Source: Acanthochlamys bracteata
Lineage: Eukaryota > Streptophyta > Magnoliopsida > Pandanales > Velloziaceae
Assembly: GCA_019914995.1 (NCBI GenBank)
Contig: JAFKAK010000438.1
Span: 1 to 64,000, forward strand
Direction of reading: 5' to 3'
Length of the DNA: 64,000 nt
The first letter of the stretch is position 1. Each line of letters begins with the position of its first letter. Of this stretch, positions 23,664 through 35,023 are shown in pieces. The notes beneath the pieces are model-generated. The model had not been told where the DNA came from. It did not search any database and was given only the letters and a program-made list of their open reading frames with translations. Position numbers and translations under genes: made by a program.

Positions 23664-23743
23664 CTGCGCAGGGTCTAGAAAGCACTATAAGCTAGGGTCT
23701 AGAAAGCACGATAAGCTAGGGTCTAGAAAGCACTATAAGCTCT
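23664..23743 (+). repeat. 24-bp tandem repeat, three copies
   Basis: The unit GGGTCTAGAAAGCACTATAA plus GCTA occurs three times in a row with one base difference. It lies in a gene-free stretch (23,295-25,016) where no other gene was recognised. Confidence 0.85.
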
Positions 23744-24212
23744 TTCACTTGCAGCACAACACACTACCTTCTTGTGATGGAGACTGCATGTCTTTGAAGG
23801 GTAGTTGCAAGAAGAAAACTGTGGCATCTGGGCCACGGCTGAACGTTAAACCAGATCCGTGTTCTAAACCGATCCCCTACAAGTGTCTCTCATCTCTTTT
23901 GTCTTCACGAACCGATGCGACGCAAGCCACCGCCTCGCACATGCAGTAACGTCGTGCAAGTCACCTGTCACCCGTGCAAGGCGCAAACCATCGGCTCCCT
24001 AAGGCGTGTAGCGTGAATGTCACCATCTGACTGTGTGAGATTGTCAAAGGATTTGTGACACAACGTCAAGTAAAGCAAGGTTCTAGGGCGACACGAGACT
24101 CGGAACAGCGATTTCATCAGGGCGTTGCCGTGACTGGAATCTCAATGTGCTGCATGCAAACACCAATATTAGCGTGTAACAGAAGCCCGCCGGTTGAAGC
24201 AGGGACGAGACA

Positions 24213-24275
24213 GGAAAGCCGACTATTGAGCATCACGAAAGACGGGAAAGCCGACTATTGAGCATCACGAAAGAC
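24213..24275 (+). repeat. 32-bp tandem duplication
   Basis: A 31-base sequence beginning GGAAAGCCGACTATTGAGCA is repeated exactly after a single G. It is a simple local duplication in the intergenic stretch upstream of the sedolisin gene. Confidence 0.9.
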
Positions 24276-24950
24276 ATTTCAAGAGGGTCCAATGGGCATT
24301 AGTGGGTTTAGCAGACGGAGGGCGAGGTTCAGCGCGCGCCTTTCCTCATTGAGCGAGGACAGCACGTGATCGCGTATCTTATCCGCATATTATCGTTACT
24401 GGCGTCGTGTTACGAACAAACCGCACACTCCAACCTCGCTCGCCTTTCTCGTGCTCCACCATTCTTTCGGTGTCATTCTGTCGCCCGATACGATGCCAAT
24501 CAACAAAGATCATCGTCCATACAGCCCACAGCCTTCTGCAGGATAGCAATGTGCTCCTCACCTACCTCATTCAGCCGCGGTGCGAAGGCTATCGCAGTGG
24601 CAAATGCACCGGTCGTTTAATATGCTTCAAACAGCAGGTCCAGTCATCACACTCGCCCACGTTCGTCCCGGACCTCTTGCCACCAAGCTCAGATGCCAGT
24701 GGCTGGGCGTGTTGATCGCTGCCCCTTTCGCGCGATGATCTCGCTGACTCCAGCCCTGGCGGCCTGGGTAATTAGCGCTTGCTCCTTTGAGGTAATTCTA
24801 TCTATCCTGGACAGCTCCTGACGGGTGTATTTATGCCAGAGTGCGCCCACCGCTGCGTCTTCACCGTCTTCTTTGCGTCACTGTTGAGAAGAGAGTCGTC
24901 CGGGAGCCAGGGCAGGTAGTGAGACATCGCGCGGGCTTTGTTTTCTCGTC

Positions 24951-24957
24951 TATAAGT
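24951..24957 (+). promoter_or_regulatory. Possible TATA-like element of the sedolisin gene
   Basis: CTATAAG lies about 60 bases upstream of ATG 25,017, followed by a C/T-rich leader. Position and sequence fit a fungal core promoter, but no other evidence supports it. Confidence 0.3.
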
Positions 24958-25016
24958 TTTGAGCTGCTGCGGCTTTCTCGTTGTCTCTCAGTTCGCATCT
25001 CGCATCGCCCGCAACC

Positions 25017-27007
25017 ATGAAATACGCAATCATCGCAGGCCTGTTGGCCCTCGCTGGCGCCAATGCCAGGTCAACTTCCCATGTCGAGGATGTCGTGGTA
25101 GAGAATCTGCACCGCGTGCCTCAGGGCTGGAGGAGGTCGGTGTGCCACCTCAGAAGCGCAAACTACAGTTTCGCATTGCTGTCCATTCGGTGCGTACAGT
25201 GTTCTCCTTTGTTGCAATTAGACTTTCGTATACTTGAGGTGCATGTTTGCATGTTTGTGCTCGTTCAGCTTGCGCCTGTTGCGTTCTCTTTGGCTAACAA
25301 CGTCCAGCCTGACCACGATTTGTTCGATCAGACGTTGATGGAGATCTCAACGCCCAGTCATCCCCGCTATGGACAGCATTTGAAGCGTCACGGTGAAGCA
25401 GCTCATCAAGCCAGAGAAGAATCTACCAACACAGTCTTGAGCTGGTTGGAGATTCAGGCATTCCTTCAGGTGACATTGTGAACGATGGGGAATGGATCAA
25501 CTTCGTTGCCACTGTAGCCACTGCTGAGGAGATGTTGAACACTACTTTCAAGTCTTACCAGAGCGTGAACCGCCCAGATGTCAAGAAGATCCGCACGCTT
25601 CACTACTCCGTTCCTAAAGCTGTCCGCGAGCACATCGACTTGATCCAGCCAACCACTCGCTTCGCCCAGCTCCGCGCTCAGCAACAACATCCACGACCAG
25701 GAAGAGGTGCATTCACTACTGCTGCAGTGGTCAATGCCTCCTGCGCCACCGCCATCACTCCGCAGTGCCTGAAGGATCTGTACAACTTTGCCGACTACAT
25801 ACCTGGCAAGGCGCCTGTTACGATTGGTGTCACTGGCTACCTTGCGGGAATACGCCCGTTTAAAGATTGGACTCAGTTCGCGAGCCAGTTCGCCCCATAT
25901 GCTGTTGGAAGCAACTTCACTTGGTCTTCCGTGAACGGTTCGTCTGTCCCTTGTCTATCGTTGCACACGCACTAACGAGATCAATAGGCGGTATCCTTGA
26001 CCAGCTTTCCACAAACTCCAGTGTGAAGCCAACCTCGATCTCCAGTACACTCTGGGTCTCGTCGCACCGGCTCTGAACGTCTTCTTCTTCAGCACGCGCG
26101 GCCGTGGCATCTTGGTTCCTGATCTAGACCAGCCAACCCAAGATGACAACGCCAACGAGCCCTACCTCGATCTCTTCACTTACCTCATCAACCTCCCCGA
26201 CGACAAGCTCCCGCAAGTACTCTCCACCTCCTACGGTGAGGACGAGCAGAGTGTGCCGCCTGAGTTCAACAAGAAGGTTTGCGACTTGATCGGACAGCTC
26301 GGCACGCGCGGTGTGTCTGTCATCTTCTCCAGTGGTGACACTGGTGTTGGCTCGGCCTGCCAGACCAACGACGGAAAGAACACCACCCGTTTCCTTCCCC
26401 ATATTCCCGGCTGCATGCCCGTACGTCACCTCCGTCGGTGGCACCACCGGCGTCAATCCCAGGCTGTGTCTTTCTCGTCTGGTGGTTTCTCAGATCTGTA
26501 CGAGGCTCCCTCGTACCAGACGGCTGCAGTGTCTGCGTACCTGCAGAAGCTCGGCAGCCAATGGAACGGTCTGTACAACGCCAAGGGGCGTGGTTTCCCC
26601 TGATGTTGCTGCTGCGGGTACAAGCTACCGCGTTGTGGACAAGGGTGCTCTCGTTTCCGTTGGTGGCACGAGTGCCTCTGCTCCTACCTTCGCATCGGTT
26701 GTTGGTCTTTTGAACAACGCTCGCCTTTCTACTGGCAAGCCTGCTCTGGGCTTCTTGAACCCTTGGCTGTACCAGTCGCCTCCGGCTTCAATGACATTAC
26801 CCTCGGTGGCTCGACCGGGTGCACCGGGAAGAGCATCTACTCTGGCCTCAAGGCTCCTTTCGTCCCGTACGCTTCGTGGAATGCCACAGAGGGCTGGGAC
26901 CCGGTTACTGGTCTCGGCACGCCAGATTTCGGCAAGCTGCTGAAGCTCACCAGGTGGTGGCTACGGCACTGGACGCCGCGGCCTGGACGGAAAGGTCTGA
27001 GCATTAG
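25017..27007 (+). CDS. Secreted sedolisin (peptidase S53, tripeptidyl-peptidase-like), frameshifted
   Basis: This is an acid serine-carboxyl peptidase of the sedolisin family. ATG 25,017 opens an 18-20 residue signal peptide ([11 protein letters not shown]). The pro-domain follows, with [10 protein letters not shown] near 25,352. The catalytic acidic pair E-A-N-L-D is at 26,025-26,039, the oxyanion Asp is in S-S-G-D-T-G-V-G near 26,330, and the nucleophile Ser is in G-G-T-S-A-S-A-P at 26,662-26,685. Asp/Gly-rich sequence [11 protein letters not shown] near 26,890 forms the usual calcium site. Introns are 25,190-25,307 and 25,938-25,987, the latter with a CTAAC branch site. Frameshifts occur near 25,135, 25,390-25,470, 26,020, 26,420, 26,600, 26,780 and 26,950. 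All catalytic residues are present, so sequencing error is more likely than decay. Extracellular protein digestion at low pH is the expected role. Confidence 0.93.
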
Positions 27008-28253
27008 TGAGGATGCACCATTGATATGGGCATCTACTGGATGTGTGGCTAGATACCAAATATATAATAAATAAATGACTTGAGGTAACATGAGAATGAA
27101 GAGTGGTCGTGAAGTGTTGGGTGGCCCCCTTCCGTATCCATCGCCCAGCATGCAGCGCCTTCCACGAACAAAACGGCGTTCGTTTTCTCCTTCCACCCCT
27201 CCTTCTCTCTTCTATCTTCCTCACCTCCCTCAAGTGCTCCAGACCCTCGAACTTGCCGCTGGGCTAACGTTCCGTCGCCTTGACGCGCCACACCCGCGCC
27301 ATTGCCTGCAGTCGGCCAATTGAAGGCGAGCAGCGCAGCCAGCAGCCTGTAGCGTCAACCTCAGCTCATTTCCAAGCAAACCGCAACCGACTCACCTCAC
27401 GAACTGGACGCTCTTCTCCCCTTTGGATCCCAGGATGTCAGTAAACACGGCGATTGGCGCTCACACGACATGACTCGCACCTTCCTCCTTCATCCTAGCC
27501 TCACCGGTCTGCACCGTGAGCTTATCTGCACACCATGACAAGCTTCGATAACAAGCCTGCTCCGCGTATCCAATTGGATAGCCTCGGCCGCTGCTCGGGC
27601 GAACTTGTTTTTGCAGCGAGGCCATGCGAACGGACGGAAGCCGGGTTTTCGGGCTGGATGGAAGTGGCACGGACACCGGTCGGTAGCTGGGAATAAGTGG
27701 TGATAAGAGGATTCGACAGGTTGCAATGAAGCTTGGAAAAACGGCCCAGCTTGTGGGATCAATATACTGGGAATGGTCTGGGAGCTATGGAGGGCTTGGT
27801 TGTGGTGGGTTGCGCACCGTGTCATCCGGACACCACCACGACGCTCACCTGTTCTCATCACACCAAAATTCTTCACGTTGACGACAGTTTTAAGTGGTGC
27901 CTTGTCGACCGCGCCACAAGGATTCTTCTTTGCCCACAGGAAGCGGTGCAGAACCAGTGGCAGAAGGTTGCACAAACGCCTTCCTCTTCGGGTGAGGAGC
28001 TCTACATCGCGGGCCGGTTGTAGATATCGAATCCATTAACACCATCCACCTGGCCAATCACCACTGTTCTTGGGTAAGACAAGCCCAAAGCGAAGCTCTA
28101 CGAGGGTACCCTGTAAACCCTGCTGGAGTACATGATTTCGGCGGTGACGTCGCGTACAAGTTACCTTTATCTCTCCGGTCGCCGCCTGATTCAATTGCAC
28201 CACGGCACCACGGCACTTCAGGTTATTCGTGCTCAGGTCAATTGGTAGCAGCC
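27008..28253. other. Intergenic stretch, no gene recognised
   Basis: AATAAA-like signals at about 27,066-27,074 fit the 3' end of the sedolisin transcript. Open frames on both strands between 27,090 and 28,040 carry no recognisable motif. The right part would hold the promoter of the carboxypeptidase gene. Confidence 0.5.
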
Positions 28254-30048
28254 ATGAAGGTGTTCTCGATTTTGGCCCTCACTGGGCTCGCCAGCGCAAT
28301 TAACACCCGTGGCTCGCGCGGTGCGGCTTTTACAGCGCAGGGCATCAAGCTGCCGCATAGAGTGCGCCGAAGCAGGCTGCTCCGCTTGCGAAGCGCGATG
28401 GGAATAGTACTATCATTCCTCAGAATGAGAAGACGGCGAGTAAGTTCACACTCTACATATCGACCCATTCATTGTTGGTGTTCAAAGAGGACTGAAGACT
28501 GACTGGAGCGCAGAATACGTCGTGAATGGCACCGCCGGTGCAATCCCGAGGTCGACTTCGACATTGGCGAGTCTTACGCTGGTCTCATGCCCATCAGCGA
28601 CAAGGCCAATGAAACAAACCAACTATACTTCTGGTTCTTCCCGAGCGTGAACGAGGATGCTGGGGACGAGATCACGATCTGGTTGAACGGCGTGGGTACC
28701 TCTTTGAAAACTTGTTGCCGAATGTGCATTGACTGAAGTCAGGGTCCCGGCTGCTCCTCACTCGAGGGCTTCCTCCCAGAGAACGGACCCATCTCGGCAA
28801 TACGGAACTCCCAAGCCGGTCTACAACCCTTGGAACTGGGCCAATCTGACCAACATGGTGTGGGTTGAGCAGCCCGTTGGTACCGGCTTCTCAGGGCAAG
28901 CCGACTGCTACCAGTGAGGAGGAGGTTGCGGCGCAGTTTGCTGGTTTCTGGAAGAACTTCCTCGATACTTTCGATCTGTGTGGTCGCAAGGTGTACATTG
29001 CGGGAGAGTCGTATGCCGGCAAGTATATTCCATACCTGGCGAACAGGTTCCTCAACCAAGAGGACAGGAGTACTACGATGTGAAGGGTATAATGATCTAC
29101 GACCCATCGGTAGCGTCCGATACGCTGCTGACGGACATCCCAGCTGTCCCGTTTGTCGACCGCTGGTCTGGACTGTTTAGCGAACAACTCCTTCACGGCC
29201 TCTATCCACGAGCGCGCAAAGCAGTGCGGTTACAGCGACTACCTCGAAACCTACCTCCAGTTCCCACCGCCCAGCAAGCTCCCGCGCCGAACATGGCGGC
29301 TGGGACGACGGCTGTGGCCTCTGGTCCGAGATCCTCGACGCTGTCATGTTGACCAATCCTGCTTCGACGTCTACCGTTGCAACCATGCCCCACTACTCTG
29401 GGATCAGCTCGGCTTCCCGGCTCCTTCGACTACCTGCCTGAAGGCCAGCAGATCTACTTCAACCGCAGCGACGTGCAGGCCGCCATCAACGCTCCGATTC
29501 AGCCCTGGGCTGAGTGCCAGACTGCGCTCGAAACTGATACTTCGGTCGACTCTTCCTGGGTCGTTCTCCCTCGTGCGATTGACGAGCTGGACCGCACCGT
29601 CATCGTTCACGGCGAACTCGATTTCATCCTCCTCTACAACGGCACGCTTCTCACCATCCAAAACATGACTTTCGGAGGCCTGCAGGGCTTTCGGAGGCGC
29701 CCTCCGACGCGTTCTACGTGCCGTACCACGAGAAATTTTCACTCGAGAGCTTGTCTGCGAGCGGTGTCATGGGCGTTACGCACACGGAGCGCAAGCTCAC
29801 TTGGGTGCAGCAGGCGCTCAGCGGACATGGTCCCGCAGTACCAGCCTAGTAGCGGATACAGACAACTCGAGTTCTTGCTGGGACGCATCGACTCTCTCAG
29901 CAGCAGAGAGCCTTTCTCGACGCAGAAGTGGGTGGAGCAACCGCAGGTTAATGCGACGGATTTGAAGGTTACGGGGATGGCCCAGGCACAGCAACAGCAT
30001 GAGGCTGCCCAGAATGTACTAGAGAACAGACTGTGTTGTAATGTGTAG
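28254..30048 (+). CDS. Secreted serine carboxypeptidase (peptidase S10), frameshifted
   Basis: The enzyme removes C-terminal residues from peptides in acidic conditions. ATG 28,254 begins a signal peptide ([12 protein letters not shown]). Introns are 28,440-28,513 and 28,692-28,742; the second rejoins the substrate-binding motif W-L-N-G-G-P-G-C-S-S. The nucleophile is in G-E-S-Y-A-G-K-Y at 29,003-29,026. The catalytic Asp is in H-G-E-L-D-F near 29,611-29,625. The catalytic His belongs to G-H-M-V-P-Q at about 29,822, where about two bases are missing. Other frameshifts lie near 28,340, 28,545, 28,790, 28,900, 29,065, 29,185, 29,270 and 29,690. It follows the sedolisin gene in the same orientation, so an endo/tripeptidyl-peptidase and a carboxypeptidase sit side by side. 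Confidence 0.92.
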
Positions 30049-30225
30049 TCAATGAATGAATGATGACGGATGAAAGTGCGATAATTCTGCGTGAGAAGCG
30101 CGGCCAAGCAGGCAAGCCGAGGCGAGGCTTTCTGATGCTCACTCAGCCACCGCACCCCCACATCCGCCCTCAGTCGTTCGTCCTCCGCGCCCTTCGCATT
30201 CCGTACGGCCTCAACATCTACCGCC

Positions 30226-31507
30226 ATGTCTCCCTACACCCTACCTCTGCGCTTCCTACTCGCCCAATAGCTCACGATGGGCTCCCACCCGACTTCCTTC
30301 CGCTGAATCGCGCTTCTGTCATCGCAGCCCACGAGCTCATTGGACCCCACATCCACCTCACGCCCGTCCAGACGAATAGCACGATCTCGAACCTCGCGTC
30401 TACACCGCAGTCGCCCGAAGCGCTGAAAGGCACACAATGGAAGGGCAGGGAGCCGGCGCGCCCGAAGATACGGCTGTTCTTCAAGTGCGAGAATTTTCAG
30501 CGGATCGGGGCGTTTAAGGTGCGGGGCGCGTTCCATGCGGTGAAGAGGTTGATCGAACGCGAGGGCGTTGAAGAAGTCCGCCGAAAAGGCGTCGTAACAC
30601 CTCGTCGGGAAACCACGCGCGGGCCCCTCGCGTTGGCGGCGAAGGAGTTTGGGTCCCAGCGCATATCGTTATGCCGACTATCAGCACGCCGAGCAAGATC
30701 GCAGGGACGAAGGCGCAGGGCGCGATTTGCATTTCAGCGGATCTACCTCGCAAGAGCGGGAAGCCGTCGTGGAGGACGTGATCAGGACACAGGCGCGACG
30801 CTCATTCCGCCGTACGATCATCCACATATCATCTTGGGTCGGGACTGGCGCTGGAACTCACAAGGCAAGCGGAAGACTTGTCAGGGCGGAGCCGGCAGCG
30901 AAGTGTGAGAAGGGCAACGAGGGACTGGATGCGGTCATCGCGCCCTGTGGTGGCGGTGGTATGCTTGCGGGAACGCGGTCGCGCTGCATGGCAGTGGCAT
31001 ACGCGTCTTCGGCGCAGAGCCGTCCTTCGAGGTGGCGATGATGCAAGGCGAGGTGTAGCGGCGGGCGAGGCGCATAACCACCGTGAAGACGCTTACCATC
31101 GCTGATGGCTTGAGGACGCCACTTGGCGAGACAAACTGGAGGTTCATCTCTGACCTGACCGTATGTTCATTCTCTGTACTCGGTCACGGAGGAGAATATT
31201 AGGGACGCGATGAGGCTGGTGCTGGAGAGAATGAAATGCTTTGTTGAGCCGAGTGCGGCGGTGGGACTCTGCAACGATCTTGTACAACGAAGACTTCAGG
31301 AAGATGGTGGAACGAAGCTGGGAGGAGGATGGAACATTGGGGTGGTGTTGAGTGGGGAAATACGACGATTGAGGCTATCACGAAGATTTTGCGAATGTCG
31401 ACGAAAGGAAAGCGGAGAGGGAGGAGGGGTTCTGGGAAAGGATGGGAAGAGGGTCGCTGAGAACGTCGCAGGCAGCCAAAGTCTCCATAGAAAGAAGGCT
31501 CATGTGA
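30226..31507 (+). CDS. Serine/threonine dehydratase-like PLP enzyme (fold type II), frameshifted
   Basis: The product resembles threonine ammonia-lyase/serine racemase enzymes, which act on hydroxy-amino acids with pyridoxal phosphate. The family start H-L-T-P-V-x-T is near 30,357. The PLP-binding lysine lies in A-F-K-V-R-G-A (Lys codon 30,516-30,518). The S-S-G-N-H loop is recognisable at about 30,602 after a frameshift, and the glycine loop C-G-G-G-G-M-L-A-G that holds the PLP phosphate is at 30,946-30,972. The frame giving S-I-E-R-R-L-M ends at TGA 31,507. There are at least five indels. The start is uncertain: ATG 30,226 fits a short leader, ATG 30,135 is also in frame. No regulatory ACT domain is visible, so a catabolic dehydratase or a racemase is likelier than the biosynthetic enzyme. 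Confidence 0.85.
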
Positions 31508-31828
31508 TCACCCTTCGCTATGCCTTGTGGTATAAAATCCGCTACCTGGTAACTTTGCCATGATCAGTCTGGTGAGTAGAACTGATATGGTGACTTACAC
31601 ACTTCCGTACCTACATGAGTTCTCGTTTCTAGACTTCCAATTTCACGCCTAGAGGACAAGAACCACTATGCATCCCCAATCACGCAGATAGACGACCATG
31701 AAGTCCACATACAGTCGCGGCCAATACGCTTTCAAATCCCCACGCAACGTTGCTACCCCACCAAACTAGACCCACTTCCCGAAAAAGTAACCCGCATGTC
31801 GTCGCATCTGCCAACCATCAACCGTACC

Positions 31829-32779
31829 ATGCAGCGCTCGTCCATCAAAACGTGTATCCAAAACTGTCCGATATATCCACGAAGAGATTCGCGTCGAGAA
31901 TAAGAGCAGGAAGCATGGCACCGGGAATGCCACGGCGGTTCGCGCCGCTAGATCCAGCGAGGAGGGAAGGGGCGATGATAGGCCGATGTTGAAGGGTATC
32001 GTGTTTGATGTGGATGGGACACTGTGTACGTCCCATTACTGGATCTCGTGATGTTGATTGATATGCCAGCCTTTTTGGGCTGTCTTCACGTTGCACCATA
32101 GTGATAGGATCCGTCACCATCAATCGTCCATGTTCACGACCCCGGTGCTAAACACTGATTCTAACTCGATCTCAGGTCTGCCTCAGAACTACATGTTCGC
32201 CGAAATGCGCTCTGCGCTGGGTATCACGAAGGCGACGGATATTCTCGATCATATATATTCGCTCCCACCCACCGAGCAGGATGAAGCCCAAGAAAAATCG
32301 CGATTGAACGCACAGCCATGGCCTCCCAACGCCCACAAGCCGGACTCGTCGAGCTGATGGAGTATCTCGACTCCCGCGGTATCAAGAAAGAGATCTGCAC
32401 GCGCAACTTCGATGCCCGGTTGCATCTGTTGACGACGTTTTTGCCGAAGAGTCGTTTTGAGCCGATTGTGACCAGAGAGTTTCGACCGCCGAAACCGGAT
32501 CCCGCGGGTATCTTGCATATTGCTAAGAGTGGATGCAGGAGGATGGTGGGGAGAGTCTTCTTATGGTGGGGATAGCATTGATGATATGACGGCTGGACAT
32601 CGGGCGGGCGCGGCGACGGTGTTGCTGATTAATGAGGTGAATGAGCATCTGGCGGAGCATGCGCATACGGATCTTGTCATCAGGCAGTTGGACGATCTGA
32701 TTGGCATTTTAAGAGAGGGTTTTGAGGGGAGGAAGTGCCTGAGGAAGAAGGTTGGGAAAAGGTTGAGGAAAAGCTGTGA
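31829..32779 (+). CDS. HAD-superfamily hydrolase, possibly mitochondrial, frameshifted
   Basis: All four HAD motifs are visible. Motif I is D-V-D-G-T-L-C at 32,007-32,027, split by an intron at 32,026-32,175. Motif II is C-T-R-N-F-D near 32,398. The motif III lysine is in P-P-K-P-D-P near 32,490. Motif IV is G-D-S-I-D-D-M near 32,566. These mark a phosphatase-type hydrolase with a cap domain; the substrate cannot be told. The chosen ATG (31,829) opens a Ser/Arg/Lys-rich stretch that ends near R-F-A-S-R-I-R, like a mitochondrial presequence, with one frameshift on the way. The tail most naturally ends at TGA 32,779; a frameshifted frame runs to 32,792. Confidence 0.85.
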
Positions 32780-35023
32780 GAAAAAGCCGTGAGGACAGGT
32801 GGGGCGCAGGATGTGTGCAGAGGTGATGAAAGGGTGTTTGTGTGTATACTGGGAGTAGGATGTGTATAGGAGATGAAGGAGAAGCTGCACGCTCACGAGT
32901 GAGGAGGTTATCGTCCGAGTCCTATACAGTGGACAAACAAGAGAACGAGCTTGTGTGTACACCTAGCCACACAGAAGGATCGTAGCGATGAATGCTAGCA
33001 GCAAGTAAGGATCTTCTATGCATGCATGTAGTGGTGATAGTCGATTGATGGTAAGGATGTGGAAGATATTATGACCCGCGACGGAAGTATGTTCACGCGA
33101 TGAGCTGCGGCGCGCAACGGGCGCGCAACACTCATTCTAGTATGTGATGCTAGAATATTGGTAGATTGGCTCAATGACTCCTATCGGTTTAGAAGGTGTT
33201 CTCTCTGCAGCAAAGGAAACCTGGGAAGCTTGTGATGGTATGCAGCTGGCAAGAAGGTTTACTATAGTCACTGTTCATTGATTAGACACCGACAAGACTA
33301 ATCTACTTGTACTTGTAGAGATCAAAATCCGAGAGTCGTGACAGTGAGACTCGCGAGGTGTTGGGAGATCTGACAACGGCGGTTCATGGTGGAAATTCCA
33401 CTAGACCGAATCATTTCGCACCACTCTCCGTCACCACTTTGCACATCAGTGAAAAGGCCCTCCCCTCTATTGTACAACTACATGGTTTCTTGGATCCAAA
33501 ACACGGCTTCCTCAGTCATAAGTTCCTCAAAGTCATGCAACATTAAGAACCAGGATGATTGCCTTGCCACTCCTAGGGGTTGATAACGCGTGAGCCTTGC
33601 GGGACAAACTCGCAACCACTAGCTTCGGAGGGCACGGCCACGAATCAACAGCCTAGATCATTAGGGGAGAGTCGCGTTCTTTGTTAGTACTTATTGCTAT
33701 CGGTGTCATCTATTAACGCGTTGAAACACCCTCAACTTCCTCGGGGTTCTATATTACGCCCGCTTGATCCAACAGAAATGCAAACCCCTTACCTATGGCG
33801 CGATGGAATTTACGTGGGAATGGCTCGGTAATCATGGACCGTGAGCACGAACTTCTTCTGATTATTGATAGCCGCCCAACCTCGAAGCGCCAACTCCACC
33901 GCCTTTGGGGTGGTTGAGCGCACCCGGACATGGATAAATGCGACCACAAGTCGTGAATTTTGTCCTGCACAGCTTATCAACAGTCATCAATATCTTTCAA
34001 CCGGTCGAATATGTAGGTGGTGTAGGGTTCCCGAAGAGGCCAAGTAGGAAGGCGGTATGTGGATGCGTTCTAGGGCACAGTATCATGCCAACGAATTCAG
34101 AGGCTGGTGGAAAATTTTGTACCCGTGCTATAGGTCCGCTTCGCTCTAGCATCCATGATATGGCCATGTTCCAGCGTGTACGAAAAAGATTGTATACGCC
34201 TGATTACGTGTTCGTCTTTACGTACATCCACGGCATACGACAGCTGAGTCAATAAGGCGCCCTCCTTGCACTATAAAGACGATCAAATGAAACTATATCC
34301 TAACTGCAAAGATATCTAGTAGCTTCTTCGTCTACTTTTGGCAGCTTTTCTAATGCCAGACCTTGTAAGGCGTTGCACGTACAACGTACATTGCTTTGAT
34401 TCATAAGTCGGCCATGCAGGATCGCTCAGCAAGGATAGTCGGGTATTGTAGTTAATCGCACAGATTGAACTCCTCGTTTTTAGATATCATCTACACGAGG
34501 TTGTATGAGAATCAACCAGTGTCGTATGAAACTGTCTGGAGGAAGATTTGACTGACATATGCACCATGCGCCACGCATATTCACCTCAGCATTGCGCCAC
34601 ATCCCATGGTGACTAACCTACCTGATAAATGACGTAAAGAATATAATTCTATCGGCTGAGTTTGATTTGGCTTTCGGCCTGTGCTTGAACGACACCCGGC
34701 CCGTCTGTTATATATTTGCGCTTGCTCAAACCTCCACAAGTCACCCTAACACAATCAACTTCCCGAAATTCTACAATTTCAACGACAATTTACCAATTTC
34801 TGAAAACGCAGGGGTAGCTTAGGATTGTATGTAGTGAGAACTCCCGTATCTTGTATTTTAAAGTTTACCAGCACTTACACTGAATAAGACGGTCTCTGAA
34901 CTGCAGCTAGACGAAAAGCTCTACGCATCAAGCCCGTAGTTCACACCTCCTCAAAGTGAACTCATACACTTTTCTTCATCATCCGACCTGACATCGAGTT
35001 CACTGCGCACGTCGGACGAAACC
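32780..35023. other. Long intergenic stretch, no gene recognised
   Basis: Composition is balanced but no open frame longer than about 105 codons occurs and none has a known motif. I found no repeat matching the AT blocks. It would contain the promoter of the HAD-terpene cyclase-like gene. Confidence 0.5.

Noticed and set aside
33358..34255. Small plus-strand frames in the 32.8-35.0 kb gap
   Set aside because: Short, overlapping and without motifs.
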